Assembly (NCBI RefSeq): GCF_003470665.1
Contig: NZ_QRJZ01000007.1
Coordinates: 43,019 to 107,018 of the forward strand
DNA from: Collinsella sp. AM17-1
GTDB lineage: Bacteria > Actinomycetota > Coriobacteriia > Coriobacteriales > Coriobacteriaceae
Length of the DNA stretch: 64,000 nt
Reading direction: 5' to 3'
Part shown: positions 45,991 to 55,451 of the stretch, piece after piece
Numbering within the stretch: the stretch's first letter is position 1
Layout: every line of letters starts with the position of its first letter
Made by a program: the position numbers and the translations under genes
Notes under the pieces: generated by a model
What the model saw: the letters and a program-made list of their open reading frames with translations, nothing else
Told to the model about the DNA's origin: nothing
The model's database searches: none

Positions 45991-46154
45991 GGCAGACGGA
46001 AACATTGCGGGAGAGATTCTCTTACACACATTGCTTCTGCCGAATCTATCTTGCTTTAAGCACTTTGCCCCCGTTGTGTTATTCTAGAACAGACGTTCGT
46101 GAATGATGCGCGGGGCCTTGTCTTGCGCTGCGCTTGTGGCGAGGGGAGGTTGGC

Positions 46155-46676
46155 TTGGTTATTTTGGGCATCGACCCCGGTTTGGCTCATACGGGTTGGG
46201 GGATTATCGAGGAGCGGCGTGGCGAGGTTCGCTGCCGTGCCTATGGCTGCATCGAGACCAGCGCAGGCAGTCCGCTCGCGGTGCGCCTGTCGCATATCGC
46301 CCGCGACCTCAAGGGTGTCGTGGAGCGCTATCGACCCGATACCGCTGCTATCGAGAGCATTTACTTTGGCGCCAACGTTCGCTCGGCCATCCCTACGGCG
46401 CATGCCCGTGGCGCCGCGCTCGTGGCGCTTTCGGAATGCGCGCTCGAGATTGGCGAGTATACGCCTATGCAGATTAAGCAGGCTGTTGTGGGCACCGGCG
46501 CTGCGGACAAACGGCAGGTCGCGTATATGGTTCGTACGCTCACGCAGCTCGATCACGACCCGCATCCCGACCATGCCGCCGATGCCCTGGCCTGCGCCAT
46601 CTGCCACGTTAACCTCAGCCGCACCCGGGCGCTTACCGGCGGCGAGTTCTATCAACAGAGAGGAACCGGATACTGA
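46155..46676 (+). CDS. ruvC: Holliday junction resolvase RuvC
   Basis: Endonuclease that cuts Holliday junctions together with RuvAB. The start is most likely TTG 46155 (MVILGIDPGLAHTGWG), with GAGGGGAGG six bases before it. The 173-residue length matches the family. Catalytic acidic residues are in GIDPG, IESIYF and the DHAADALACA segment. The stop TGA overlaps the ruvA start (TGATG), indicating coupled translation in a ruvCAB operon. Confidence 0.94.
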   Translation: MVILGIDPGLAHTGWGIIEERRGEVRCRAYGCIETSAGSPLAVRLSHIARDLKGVVERYRPDTAAIESIYFGANVRSAIPTAHARGAALVALSECALEIGEYTPMQIKQAVVGTGAADKRQVAYMVRTLTQLDHDPHPDHAADALACAICHVNLSRTRALTGGEFYQQRGTGY

Positions 46677-47296
46677 TGATCTCCCAGCTCCACGGAACGC
46701 TTGTCGAGGCCACGATGAGCTCTGCTGTCGTCGATGTGTCGGGCGTTGGCTTTGAGCTCGGCATCTCGGGCAGCACTGCGGCCACGTTGCCGACGCCCGG
46801 CGGCGAGGTCCGCCTCTACACGCGTATGCAGGTGCGCGAGGACGCCATGACACTTTTCGGTTTTTCCTCTAAGGATGAGCGCACGATGTTCGATCGGCTC
46901 GTGTCTGTCTCGGGCGTTGGCCCGCGCTTGGCGCTCGCCGTGCTTTCCACCTATACCGTGGGGCAATTGTATTCGCTGGTGATGGCCGAGGACGACAAGG
47001 GCATGGCCAAGGTGCCCGGTGTGGGCAAAAAGACAGCTCAGCGTCTGATCCTGGAGCTCAAGAGCACCTTTGCCAAGGACAAGGGCTTTGTGCCGGTCGA
47101 CGTGATTCCCGGCCAGGTTGCGATGCCCGTGCCCGCTGCCGCTCCCTCGGCCATCGATGACGCCCGTGCGGCGCTCCTTTCCATGGGCTTTAGCCCGCAG
47201 GAGACCGATGTTGCCCTGAGCGGGTATGATGGGCAGGATATGCGTGTCGAGGATTTGCTCGGCGCGGCGCTTAAGCGACTCGGAATGGATGCGTGA
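46676..47296 (+). CDS. ruvA: Holliday junction branch migration protein RuvA
   Basis: Tetrameric junction-binding subunit that loads the RuvB motor. It starts at ATG 46676 overlapping the ruvC stop. The 206-residue protein begins [20 protein letters not shown], has the helix-hairpin-helix segments [10 protein letters not shown] and [16 protein letters not shown], and a C-terminal RuvB-binding domain ([16 protein letters not shown]). The stop overlaps the ruvB start. Confidence 0.95.
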   Translation: MISQLHGTLVEATMSSAVVDVSGVGFELGISGSTAATLPTPGGEVRLYTRMQVREDAMTLFGFSSKDERTMFDRLVSVSGVGPRLALAVLSTYTVGQLYSLVMAEDDKGMAKVPGVGKKTAQRLILELKSTFAKDKGFVPVDVIPGQVAMPVPAAAPSAIDDARAALLSMGFSPQETDVALSGYDGQDMRVEDLLGAALKRLGMDA

Positions 47297-48363
47297 TGTG
47301 GGAAGCCGATGACTCTCAGGACCTGTGGGCGACGCCCGGCAACTCGCCGGCGGCATCCATGGCGCACGGCGAGCGCATGGTGGGCTCGGAGCTGACGGCC
47401 GAGGACCTCGATGTCGATCGCACTTTGCGCCCCCAGCGCCTGGACGATTACTGCGGCCAGGAGCATATCAAGCAGAGCCTGCGCGTGTTGATCGAAGCGG
47501 CGCAGAGCCGTGGCGAGACGCTCGACCACGTGATCTTCTCGGGCCCTCCGGGTCTGGGCAAGACCACGCTGGCTACGGTTATCGCCAACGAGCTGGGCGC
47601 TCAGATCAAGACCACGAGTGGCCCCGCCATCGCGCGCACGGGCGACCTGGCGGCCATCCTTACTAACTTGCAGCCGGGTGATGTGCTGTTTATCGACGAG
47701 ATCCACCGCCTCAACCGTTCGGTCGAGGAAGTCCTGTACCCCGCGATGGAGGACTTTGCCCTCGATATCGTGATTGGCAAGGGTCCGGCGGCGCGCTCGA
47801 TTCGCCTGGATATCCCCAAGTTTACGCTGGTAGCAGCAACGACCCGCTCAGGCATGTTGACCGGCCCGTTGCGCGACCGCTTTGGCATTTCATATCGCCT
47901 GGATTACTACACGGTCGAGGAACTCGCGCAGATTGTGACGCGCTCGGCGACTATCCTGAGCGTGACGATCGACCATCCCAGTGCACTCGAGATCGGCTCG
48001 CGTTCGCGCGGCACGCCACGTCTTGCCAACCGCCTGCTCAAGCGCGTGCGCGATTACGCACAGGTGCGCGGCAACGGCCCCATCGAGCTCGATATCTGTC
48101 GCCAGGCGCTCGAGTTCTTCGAGATCGACGAGCTCGGTCTGGACTGGATGGATATTCGCATTTTGGAGACGCTCGCTAAGACGTTCTCCGGTCGTGCCGT
48201 GGGACTTACGACCCTTGCCAGCGCGGTGGGCGAGGACCCGGGCACGCTCGAGGATGTCTATGAGCCCTATTTGCTGCAGTGCGGGTTGATGATTCGTACG
48301 CCGCAGGGCCGTCAGGCAACGCTTCGCACCTTTGAGCACCTGGGGATTGAACCTACCGTTTAG
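47296..48363 (+). CDS. ruvB: Holliday junction branch migration helicase RuvB
   Basis: AAA+ ATPase ring that drives branch migration with RuvA. The start at ATG 47296 overlaps the ruvA stop (TGATG); a GTG one codon earlier is possible. The 355 residues carry an N-terminal extension of about 30, then [12 protein letters not shown], Walker [12 protein letters not shown], Walker [10 protein letters not shown], the sensor [17 protein letters not shown] and the C-terminal winged helix ([13 protein letters not shown]). Last gene of ruvCAB; no clear terminator follows. Confidence 0.96.
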   Translation: MWEADDSQDLWATPGNSPAASMAHGERMVGSELTAEDLDVDRTLRPQRLDDYCGQEHIKQSLRVLIEAAQSRGETLDHVIFSGPPGLGKTTLATVIANELGAQIKTTSGPAIARTGDLAAILTNLQPGDVLFIDEIHRLNRSVEEVLYPAMEDFALDIVIGKGPAARSIRLDIPKFTLVAATTRSGMLTGPLRDRFGISYRLDYYTVEELAQIVTRSATILSVTIDHPSALEIGSRSRGTPRLANRLLKRVRDYAQVRGNGPIELDICRQALEFFEIDELGLDWMDIRILETLAKTFSGRAVGLTTLASAVGEDPGTLEDVYEPYLLQCGLMIRTPQGRQATLRTFEHLGIEPTV

Positions 48364-48507
48364 GGCGCTTTGTTTTGGCGGGCTGTTGGGCTATCGCCGG
48401 GCATCGGGTAAACATATCGCCGTTCATCGGTTATGGGCGTTTTACTATTGCGCGCCCGTGCTATGCTGAATTGGTCTTTTTCTCATTCGGTAACGAAAGG
48501 ACCGCCC

Positions 48508-50175
48508 ATGCCTACTGACATCGAAATCGCACGTTCTGTCACGCCGCTGCCTATTACCGAGGTGGCCAAGAACGCCGGCGTCGACGTTAAGCACCTTATT
48601 CCGTACGGCTTCGACAAGGCCAAGGTCGACTATTCACTGCTCAACGAGCCGACCGATCACCAGGCCAAGCTCGTCCTCGTGACCGCTATCAACCCAACGC
48701 CTGCGGGCGAGGGCAAGACCACCACGACCATCGGTCTGGCCGATGGCCTGCGTCGTCGCGGCGTCAAGAGTGCCGTGGCCCTGCGCGAGCCTTCGCTCGG
48801 CCCCGTCTTTGGCGTTAAGGGCGGCGCTGCCGGCGGCGGCTGGGCTCAGGTCATCCCCATGGAGGATATCAACCTGCACTTTACCGGTGACTTCCATGCT
48901 ATCGGCGCCGCCAATAACCTGCTGGCCGCCATGCTCGACAACCATATTCAGCAGGGCAATCAGCTCGGTATTGACGTTAAGCGCATTACTTGGAAGCGCG
49001 TCGTCGATATGAACGACCGTCAGCTGCGCCACGTTATCGACGGCATTGGCGGTAAGGCCCAGGGCGTGCCGCGCGAGGACGGCTTCGATATCACCGTCGC
49101 CTCCGAGGTCATGGCAATCCTGTGCCTGTCTACGAGCATCAGCGACCTCAAGGAACGCTTGGGTGAGATCGTCGTCGGCTACAGCTTTGCCGGCGAGCCC
49201 GTCCGTGCCCGCGACCTTAAGGCCCAGGGTGCCATGGCCGCGTTGCTTAAGGACGCGCTCAAGCCCAACCTGGTGCAAACGCTCGAGGGCACGCCCGCGT
49301 TTGTCCACGGCGGTCCCTTCGCCAACATTGCCCACGGCTGCAACTCCATCATGGCTACGCGTATGGCGATGCGCTTTGGCGATGTCGCCATTACCGAGGC
49401 CGGCTTCGGTGCCGATCTGGGTGCCGAGAAGTTCCTCGACATTAAGTGCCGCATGACGGGCGTTCGCCCCAGCGCCGTCGTGGTCGTCGCGACCGCTCGT
49501 GCGCTGAAGTACAACGGTGGCGTCGCCAAGGCCGACCTCAACGAGGAGAACCTCGAGGCCCTCAAGGCCGGCATGCCCAACCTGCTGCGTCATGTCGACA
49601 ACATCCAGAACGTTTATGGTCTGCCCTGCGTGGTCGCCATCAACCGTTTCCCGACGGACACCGAGGCCGAGCTTGCTCTCATCGAGTCCGAGTGCCAGGA
49701 GCTCGGCGTCAACGTTAAGCTTTCCGAGGTCTGGGCCAAGGGCGGCGAGGGCGCGCTCGAGCTTGCCGATGAGGTCATGCGTCTGATTGAGCAGCCGAGC
49801 GAGCTCAAGTTTGCCTATGAGGACGGCGCTGATGTCGCTGATGCCCTCGAGGCCGTTGCCACCAAGGTCTACCGCGCCGACGGCGTTGACTTTACGCCGG
49901 CCGCCAAGCGCCAGCTCGCCGAGCTGCGCGAGAACGGCTTTGGTAACCTGCCGGTGTGCGTCGCCAAGACGCAGTACAGCTTTAGCGACAACGCCAAGGC
50001 CCTGGGCGCTCCCGAGAACTTCCGCATCACGGTGCGTGAGCTCAAGGTTTCCGCCGGCGCCCACTTTGTGGTCGCACTGACTGGCAGTGTTCTGACCATG
50101 CCGGGCCTGCCCAAGGTCCCCGCGGCCGAGAACATCGACGTTGACAACGACGGCAACATCACCGGCCTGTTCTAA
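48508..50175 (+). CDS. fhs: Formate-tetrahydrofolate ligase
   Basis: Makes 10-formyl-THF from formate, THF and ATP, the entry into one-carbon metabolism. GAAAGGACC precedes ATG 48508; a possible promoter has TATGCT at 48462-48467. The 555-residue protein has the ATP loop [18 protein letters not shown] (near 65-80), [20 protein letters not shown] and [13 protein letters not shown], and ends [14 protein letters not shown]. With the cyclohydrolase and FolD at 62.5-64 kb it completes the formate to methylene-THF route. Single gene with its own terminator. Confidence 0.96.
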   Translation: MPTDIEIARSVTPLPITEVAKNAGVDVKHLIPYGFDKAKVDYSLLNEPTDHQAKLVLVTAINPTPAGEGKTTTTIGLADGLRRRGVKSAVALREPSLGPVFGVKGGAAGGGWAQVIPMEDINLHFTGDFHAIGAANNLLAAMLDNHIQQGNQLGIDVKRITWKRVVDMNDRQLRHVIDGIGGKAQGVPREDGFDITVASEVMAILCLSTSISDLKERLGEIVVGYSFAGEPVRARDLKAQGAMAALLKDALKPNLVQTLEGTPAFVHGGPFANIAHGCNSIMATRMAMRFGDVAITEAGFGADLGAEKFLDIKCRMTGVRPSAVVVVATARALKYNGGVAKADLNEENLEALKAGMPNLLRHVDNIQNVYGLPCVVAINRFPTDTEAELALIESECQELGVNVKLSEVWAKGGEGALELADEVMRLIEQPSELKFAYEDGADVADALEAVATKVYRADGVDFTPAAKRQLAELRENGFGNLPVCVAKTQYSFSDNAKALGAPENFRITVRELKVSAGAHFVVALTGSVLTMPGLPKVPAAENIDVDNDGNITGLF

Positions 50176-50200
50176 GTCTGCTGTCCATAGCTGCTAGCCC

Positions 50201-50239
50201 GCCCCGCCGTGCCCACAAGGCCCGGCGGGGCTTGTTTAT
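50201..50239 (+). terminator. Terminator of fhs
   Basis: GCCCCGCCG-T-GCC (50201-50213) pairs with GGC-C-CGGCGGGGC (50219-50231) around CACAA, followed by TTGTTTAT. Confidence 0.85.
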
Positions 50240-50352
50240 CCTTAGGCCCGCGCATGTCTTGTAGATACCGATGGCTTTGCCCACCATAGGCTTTTGCGCG
50301 GGTAGAATGCATGGATAACTTGATGCTTACGGCGACGGAAAGGAATCGTTGC

Positions 50353-51342
50353 ATGGACCAGGATAAGACGACCGTAATGGGTGGCTACGGTTCCGCGCAG
50401 GCTGGCGATAGCGCCGATGCGACCCGCGTTGTTCCCAACCCCGGTTATACCGACCCCGCCGCGACACAGCCTTCTGCCGAGCCCACCCGGGTTATGGGCT
50501 ATGGCGACTCGGCGCAGGATTCTTACGCCGCATCTTCGCAAGGCCCCTATGGCAACGCAGCTCCGGACCCGTTTGATTACGCGCCGCAGGATTCTTATGC
50601 CGCCTCGACACCGAATCCCTATGATGACCTGCCGCAGAATCCCATTCCGCAGCCTCAGCAGACGACGTATATGCCTCGCACGGCGCAGCCTCGCTACGAG
50701 TCGCGTGAGCCGTATCGCGAGTACCCCAAGTCGATTCCGCAATATGGCGAGGACGAGGAGAAGAAGCCGTCGCGTTCGTCGAGCGTGATCAAGAAGATCC
50801 TCATCGTGTTGGCGATCTTCTTTGCTCTCTCGGTTGTGTTTGCCATCGTGTCGGGCATGCTCAACAAGCGGGGGAGCTCAACGGCCGATACCACTGCCGA
50901 GCAAACCGCGTCCGCCTCGTCTAGTACCGTCGATCTGAGCGATATTCCGGGGCAGTACTGGTCCAACGCCAAGAAGCTCCTCAAGTCGCGCGGCGCCGAT
51001 CTTTCGAATGCCGTGGTCCTGACTGATGATGGCTCAACGCCCGTCGTCGATGCCAACTGGGTTGTTACTTCTGCCTACTATAACGACAACGGCAACCTCG
51101 AAATTCAACTCACGCATAAGAACAGCTCGGGCAACTCGTCCGACGGCCAAAGCGGCACCGACAGCTCGAGCTCCAACATGCTGGAGGACCTGAGCAACAA
51201 GGCGCAGGAATTGGGAGACAAGGCGCAAGAGCTGGGCGATACGACACAAAACCTGGGCGACACCGCGCAGAACTTGGGAGACATGGCGACAGATGCCTGG
51301 AACGCCCTACAAAACGGCATTTTGGGTGCACAGGGAAACTAG
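50353..51342 (+). CDS. Single-pass membrane protein with disordered N-terminus and heptad repeats
   Basis: A 329-residue protein of unknown function. AAAGGAATC precedes ATG 50353. Residues 1-140 are low-complexity, rich in Pro, Tyr, Asp, Gln and Ser, with three spaced threonine motifs (KTTVMGGYG, DATRVVPNPG, EPTRVMGYG) of the sort phosphorylated by Ser/Thr kinases. One hydrophobic segment follows (KKILIVLAIFFALSVVFAIV, about 155-175), then a Ser/Thr linker and an extracellular domain (IPGQYWSNAKKLLKSRGADL) that may be PASTA-like. The C-terminus has four exact seven-residue units (AQELGDK, AQELGDT, TQNLGDT, AQNLGDM), predicted amphipathic helix or coiled coil. A cell-envelope signalling or anchoring role is possible but unproven. 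Confidence 0.7.
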   Translation: MDQDKTTVMGGYGSAQAGDSADATRVVPNPGYTDPAATQPSAEPTRVMGYGDSAQDSYAASSQGPYGNAAPDPFDYAPQDSYAASTPNPYDDLPQNPIPQPQQTTYMPRTAQPRYESREPYREYPKSIPQYGEDEEKKPSRSSSVIKKILIVLAIFFALSVVFAIVSGMLNKRGSSTADTTAEQTASASSSTVDLSDIPGQYWSNAKKLLKSRGADLSNAVVLTDDGSTPVVDANWVVTSAYYNDNGNLEIQLTHKNSSGNSSDGQSGTDSSSSNMLEDLSNKAQELGDKAQELGDTTQNLGDTAQNLGDMATDAWNALQNGILGAQGN

Positions 51343-51377
51343 CGGCCGAGCGGAGCGGGGCTACAGCTGCTCGGCCG
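51343..51377. terminator. Palindrome between convergent genes, overlapping a coding end
   Basis: CGGCCGAGC (51343-51351) pairs with GCTCGGCCG (51369-51377). The right arm lies inside the last codons of the CDF transporter gene. No T-run on either strand, so terminator function is tentative. Confidence 0.4.
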
Positions 51378-52542
51378 GACGGTCGGGTGAGCTGAAGCCC
51401 GAGTCAAACGTGACGACGCATGACGCATCGGGCCGACGCTCGTGCACGATGCGCGTGACGAGCTCCAGCAGCTCCTCGTCGGATATGTCAAAGTCGTCGG
51501 GACGCACTAGGTCAAATGACACAAAGCCATCGTGTTCGTGAAGGTCGTGGATGGAGAGCGCGGGATCGATCTGCATGACGCCGCGCTTGACCCAGCCGCG
51601 CAGGTCGTCGCCGGTGGTGGCGATGGGATCGCAGTGCAGCGTGATGCCGATTCCCATCTGCCGCTTGATATCATGCTCGATGGTGTCCAGAATCTCGTGG
51701 TGCTCAAACGCGTCGCCCTCGCCGGGCATCTCCACGTGGGCGCTGGCAAACTGACGACCGGGGCCGTAGTCGTGCACCATCAGGTCGTGTGTGCCCAAGA
51801 CCTGCGGATAGGACATGATCTTGTCGCGGATTGCCTGGACGAGCTTGGGGTCGGGCGCTTGTCCCAGCAACGGGCTGATGGCATCGCGCACCAGGCCCAT
51901 GCCGCTGATGCAGATGAAGATGCCCGCACCCAGGCCTGCCCAGCCATCGAGGTCAAAGCCGGTCGTCTGCGAAATAAGCACCGCCACCAAGACCGAGCCC
52001 GAGGTGATGACGTCGTTTTTGGAGTCCTGTGCTGTGGCGATGAGCGTCTCCGAGTCGATGCGGTCGCCCAGCGTGCGGTTGAACGCGGCCATCCAGAGCT
52101 TAACGAGCATGGACAAGACGAGGGCGGCTAAGGAGAGCACCGAATATGCAGTGGGGGAAGGCTTGATGATCTTAGTGACCGACCCGAGGATCAGGTTGAT
52201 GCCGACGGCGCAAACCAGGACGGCGACGAACAGGCCGGCTAGGTACTCGTAGCGGCCGTGGCCATAGGGGTGGCCTTCGTCTGCCGGGCGGCTGGCAAGG
52301 CGGAACCCGAGCAAGCTCACGATGTTGCTCGAGGCATCGGAGAGGTTGTTGAAAGCGTCGGCGACGAGGGAGACGGAACCGGCGAGCAGGCCCGCGATGC
52401 CCTTGGCTAGGCACAGGGTGATGTTGAGGCCAATGCAAATGAGGCTTGCGGCAAAGCCCGCGTTGGTGCGGCAAGATGTATCGACCGGCTCGCCCTCGCT
52501 GCCGGGAACAAGTGTATGTACCAGCCGATTTACAAATAGCAT
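51361..52542 (-). CDS. Cation diffusion facilitator family transporter
   Basis: Proton-driven exporter of divalent metals (Zn, Mn, Fe or Co) in the cytoplasmic membrane. The start is placed at the ATG complementary to 52540-52542 (MLFVNRLVH), preceded by GAGG; an upstream in-frame ATG lacks a ribosome site. The 393 residues have six membrane segments; the metal site is seen in SLVADAFNNLSDASSN (HxxxD replaced by DAFNNLSD) and ATAQDSKNDVITS (DxxxD), and HPYGHGRYEYL follows TM2. A cytoplasmic domain after about residue 230 is followed by a C-terminal extension of about 90 residues. It stands alone. Confidence 0.9.
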   Translation of the reverse strand: MLFVNRLVHTLVPGSEGEPVDTSCRTNAGFAASLICIGLNITLCLAKGIAGLLAGSVSLVADAFNNLSDASSNIVSLLGFRLASRPADEGHPYGHGRYEYLAGLFVAVLVCAVGINLILGSVTKIIKPSPTAYSVLSLAALVLSMLVKLWMAAFNRTLGDRIDSETLIATAQDSKNDVITSGSVLVAVLISQTTGFDLDGWAGLGAGIFICISGMGLVRDAISPLLGQAPDPKLVQAIRDKIMSYPQVLGTHDLMVHDYGPGRQFASAHVEMPGEGDAFEHHEILDTIEHDIKRQMGIGITLHCDPIATTGDDLRGWVKRGVMQIDPALSIHDLHEHDGFVSFDLVRPDDFDISDEELLELVTRIVHERRPDASCVVTFDSGFSSPDRPAEQL

Positions 52543-52760
52543 AGCGGTCGTCCTCACAATCATGTTTAAGGGGATAGTGTAGCTCGCGCGGGGGCGCTGT
52601 GCACCGATGCTCAGAAAATGCAGCAATGGTCTGCCGGTGCTAACGAGCGAACCTTCTCGTCTGCTTGGGTGGTCCATTTTGGGCCACATGGGTATGGGCA
52701 TGTGCCTGCCTGCCCGACATACTTAATGTCGACAGCCCCTGTGCAAAGGAGGACGTATCC

Positions 52761-54098
52761 ATGGACGAGATGTTTGCCATTAAATGCCAAAACTGCGGCG
52801 GCCCTATGTACTCACACCAGGCTAAACGCAGCTTTGAGTGCGCCTATTGCGGCACGGTCGTTCCGTGGCAGGCCGATGCGGGGGAGCCCAAGAGCGCCCT
52901 GGGCATTCGTCATGCGCCGCTGACGGTTGTCGATGGACTGCTTAAGCTCACCCACGTGTCGCAGCTCGAGCGCCCGGAGGACCCGGACTGGTATTTCTTC
53001 AATTCGTACTGGCGCAACCAGTCGGTTCTGGAGCATCTGCTGTGGGAGGACCGCGGCACGGCGCAGGAGTTCCAAGAGACCACGCATGTGAGCATTCCTT
53101 GCCCCTTTTGCGGAGCGTCCTTTGAGGGCGAGTCAACGCAGCGCGTGTTTGAGTGCCCGTCCTGCGGCAACAAGATCGGCATTGCCGACCTGCTCAAGCC
53201 GGGGACGTTTAGCAAGCGCCTGACCATGGGCGTAGGTGCGGAGTATGTGCCTGAGCAGGGTATTCCTTGCGAAATCTCGCCGCAGCAGGCACGTGCCAAC
53301 GCGCTGCAGCTGGTGCGCCAGTACCCGGATGCCTTTGCCGGGCACGATGTAGAAGATGCGATCCAAAACGACATGATGCTCTTCTACTTCCCCATGGCGC
53401 TGGCGGACCTGCGCATGATGGCGAGCTTCCCGGGCAGGGGCCTGAGCAAGGAGACCCTGGTGTACTACGAGGCGCTCGACTGGGCATATCCCAGGGCAAA
53501 CTACCTGGACGTTCGCCTCATGGGCATTTTGGAGCCATGGGACTTTGCCAAGGTCGGCCCGTTCGATCCCGCCATGCAGGAAGGCGACTTCCGCGTCGTC
53601 TCTGTCGATGCGTCTACCAAGGACCAGGTGGTCATTGATAAGTTGGCGCTCGACGTTGCGGGCAACGATGCTGAGGCTGTACTGGGGCTCAATAAAAAGA
53701 GCATCCGCACGTGGGCATGCAAGGCCCGCAAGCATAAGGATGGCCTGGTGATGGTGCCGGTCTACTTTGTCGATCGTCCGGCGACGGACAGCCGCGATGG
53801 CGAGCAGGTGCGCATTGCCGTAAACGGACAGACGGGCCGCGCGGCCGCGGTGGTGTTTAGTGACAAGCGCGAAACGCACGTCGTGGCGCCGCTCAATTCG
53901 AGCCTGCATCTGTCCGGTGAGAGCACCGTGCATGCCACGCCCATCGAGGTCAAATACGTTAAATCGCCCTTCCTATACCAGATCGTGCGCCGTGGAGGTG
54001 GCGAGCAACCGCGCCAGGTTGCAGCGGCAGCTGAGGGTTCCTACCGAGAAGAAAAGCCCAAACGCAAGGGATTGTTCGCTGCGATTTTTGGTAAGTAG
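52761..54098 (+). CDS. Protein with two zinc ribbons, function unknown
   Basis: A 445-residue cytoplasmic protein. AAAGGAGG precedes ATG 52761. Two Cys4 zinc ribbons are clear: CQNCGGPMYSH to CAYCGTVVPW (about 9-34) and CPFCGASFEGE to CPSCGNKIG (about 113-138), as in TFIIB-type zinc-ribbon proteins. The remainder has no recognised enzyme motif and ends in a basic segment (KPKRKGLFAAIFGK). Relatives are often encoded near SHOCT or SPFH-type proteins, and a SHOCT segment lies just downstream. A CGACAT/ATGTCG dyad at 52715-52731 lies in the promoter region shared with the divergent CDF gene. Confidence 0.7.
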   Translation: MDEMFAIKCQNCGGPMYSHQAKRSFECAYCGTVVPWQADAGEPKSALGIRHAPLTVVDGLLKLTHVSQLERPEDPDWYFFNSYWRNQSVLEHLLWEDRGTAQEFQETTHVSIPCPFCGASFEGESTQRVFECPSCGNKIGIADLLKPGTFSKRLTMGVGAEYVPEQGIPCEISPQQARANALQLVRQYPDAFAGHDVEDAIQNDMMLFYFPMALADLRMMASFPGRGLSKETLVYYEALDWAYPRANYLDVRLMGILEPWDFAKVGPFDPAMQEGDFRVVSVDASTKDQVVIDKLALDVAGNDAEAVLGLNKKSIRTWACKARKHKDGLVMVPVYFVDRPATDSRDGEQVRIAVNGQTGRAAAVVFSDKRETHVVAPLNSSLHLSGESTVHATPIEVKYVKSPFLYQIVRRGGGEQPRQVAAAAEGSYREEKPKRKGLFAAIFGK

Positions 54099-54214
54099 GG
54101 GAGTGGTGCCGGGGCGTCGGGCTGCATCGCAAGGTCATGAGACGAACTTAAGACTGCTGGGAACGTGCTACCATTGCCGATAGCCTTAATCTTGTAAGAA
54201 GCGGAGGCCAGATT

Positions 54215-54586
54215 ATGGGTTTTGCGGATCAGCAGCTTCAGCTTCAGGTACCGTATTCTCCTGACGACACGTTTAATGCCTTGAAGGCAGCTATGGAAAA
54301 GCTGCCTAAAGTAAAAGTTGATAGTGCATCGCCCACAACAAGAACAGTTGCAGCCGAGATTGGTATGAGCCTTTGGTCTTGGGGCGAAAATATCAGTATT
54401 TCGGTTGTTCCAGTTGAAGGCGGATCTGGCGTTACTGTCAAGTCGTCATCTAAGGTCAGGGCAAACGTATTAAACGGGGGCAAAAATGCAAAGAATATTG
54501 CCAAGATAGTCGATGCCCTATCGAAGGAGCTCGAGCGGTATCCGCAGGTTTCACAGACTATTGAGACGCTGGCGGATAGTGGTTGA
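54215..54586 (+). CDS. Small hypothetical protein, probable 5' part of a frameshifted SHOCT gene
   Basis: A 123-residue soluble protein without a recognised family. GGAGG precedes ATG 54215. The sequence (LQVPYSPDDTFNALKAAMEKLPKVKVDSA-type start, alternating strands, then an acidic helix) resembles small alpha/beta domains that precede SHOCT tails. The stop TGA at 54584-54586 overlaps a SHOCT-coding frame by a +1 shift. Removing one T in GGTTGATG would fuse them. Composition is more AT-rich than flanking genes. Confidence 0.65.
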   Translation: MGFADQQLQLQVPYSPDDTFNALKAAMEKLPKVKVDSASPTTRTVAAEIGMSLWSWGENISISVVPVEGGSGVTVKSSSKVRANVLNGGKNAKNIAKIVDALSKELERYPQVSQTIETLADSG

Positions 54587-54683
54587 TGTAGTTGCAAGGC
54601 TTGAGAGGCTTGCAGCACTGCGTGAGAGTGGAGTACTTACCGAGGAAGAGTTTGCTGCAGAAAAGGCAAAAATCCTTTCGTAA
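54579..54683 (+). CDS. SHOCT domain fragment in the +1 frame (short ORF)
   Basis: From GTG 54579 to TAA 54681-54683 the frame encodes 34 residues including RLERLAALRESGVLTEEEFA and EKAKIL, a clear SHOCT domain, the short C-terminal oligomerisation segment usually attached to other domains. It overlaps the end of the 54215 gene in another frame. It is either a separate coupled mini-gene, a frameshifted tail, or a programmed shift. No ribosome site is evident before the GTG. Confidence 0.6.
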   Translation: MVDVVARLERLAALRESGVLTEEEFAAEKAKILS

Positions 54684-54846
54684 TCAGACACGATGGTTGG
54701 ATTTGCATTCTATTATTGAACTTGTTTATACCAGGCTGAAAACATCGTGTGTAATAAAGGTGCGTAGTAGCCTCGTCTTGATTGGCGGATGTAAATAAAC
54801 GGTGGAACGGCTGTAAAAGAGTCTTGCCACTGGGTAAAATCAAGAT

Positions 54847-54915
54847 GTGCCGCGGAACCCGCTCCTCAGCTACTCAAACTTCGGAGACGCGGGCAACGCA
54901 GGTGCTAATGTCTAA
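54847..54915 (+). CDS. Possible 22-codon ORF before a terminator
   Basis: GTG 54847 to TAA 54913-54915 would encode 22 residues ending YSNFGDAGNAGANV, with the stop merged into the terminator hairpin. No good ribosome site. It could be the tail of a lost gene. Low support. Confidence 0.2.
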   Translation: MPRNPLLSYSNFGDAGNAGANV

Positions 54916-54942
54916 AGGGCCGGCTGCAACCGGCCCTTTTCA
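54914..54942 (+). terminator. Intrinsic terminator in the 54.7-55.2 kb gap
   Basis: AAAGGGCCGG (54914-54923) pairs with CCGGCCCTTT (54930-54939) and is followed by TC. It implies a plus-strand transcript ending here although no convincing gene precedes it. Confidence 0.75.
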
Positions 54943-54961
54943 TGACTCCCCTCGCTATCCG

Positions 54962-55054
54962 TTACTGCTTATATTCCCGCCAGATCGAGTAGAGGTTCCG
55001 GGCAATGCCGGTCACATACATCGAGAGGCGCAGGATTTCAAGAAACAAGTTCAT
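54962..55054 (-). CDS. Small hydrophobic/basic peptide, 30 residues
   Basis: ATG complementary to 55052-55054 to TAA complementary to 54962-54964. The peptide begins MNLFLEILRLSMYVTGIARN and ends LYSIWREYKQ: a single amphipathic or membrane helix with a basic end, as in type I toxins and other small membrane proteins. TTGGGGTGA lies upstream as a possible ribosome site. A plus-strand terminator lies just beyond the end, so an antisense transcript could overlap it. No family is recognised. Confidence 0.4.
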   Translation of the reverse strand: MNLFLEILRLSMYVTGIARNLYSIWREYKQ

Positions 55055-55197
55055 AGGCTTCACCCCAATCGGAGATCGGAGCGTTGCCCGCAGGCGGATT
55101 CCGCGGCAGTCAAGATTTTACCTCACAGGCCGCGGTGGGAGACATCCTACCCACCCCATGGTTTGGAACAGTGTCGATCTAACGGGCAATCAAACCT

Positions 55198-55419
55198 CTA
55201 GCACTCTTTGAATTGAGCAAGCATCTGCCCGAAGGTGCTGAGTTCGAACGGTTCATAAATGAGCGAACCGCCGTCCGCGGTCCTGTAGAGCCCGCAGGGG
55301 AGGTAGCGCCCATCGGGGAGGACGTAGAGGTTGGCTTCTTCCTTCAGTCCTGCTGGAAATAGCGGAATCCCGTTTTCGTCCACTTGGAACTCGTCTAAAT
55401 TCGCGATCTTCCTCTCCAT
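55198..55419 (-). CDS. Small hypothetical protein (73 residues)
   Basis: AGGAGG precedes the ATG complementary to 55417-55419. The soluble protein (MERKIANLDEFQVDENGIPL onward; YRTADGGSLIYEPFELSTF) has no recognised domain. It lies 32 bases downstream of the ADP-ribosylglycohydrolase gene on the same strand and may be co-transcribed. Confidence 0.65.
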   Translation of the reverse strand: MERKIANLDEFQVDENGIPLFPAGLKEEANLYVLPDGRYLPCGLYRTADGGSLIYEPFELSTFGQMLAQFKEC

Positions 55420-55451
55420 GGTGCCTCCTGCCTTATTTCTTGAATGGCGCC

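Noticed and set aside
43768-46029. 753-codon minus-strand frame opposite the NAD synthetase-like gene
   Set aside because: Arg/His-rich shadow. The sense protein has recognisable NadE homology and a ribosome site.
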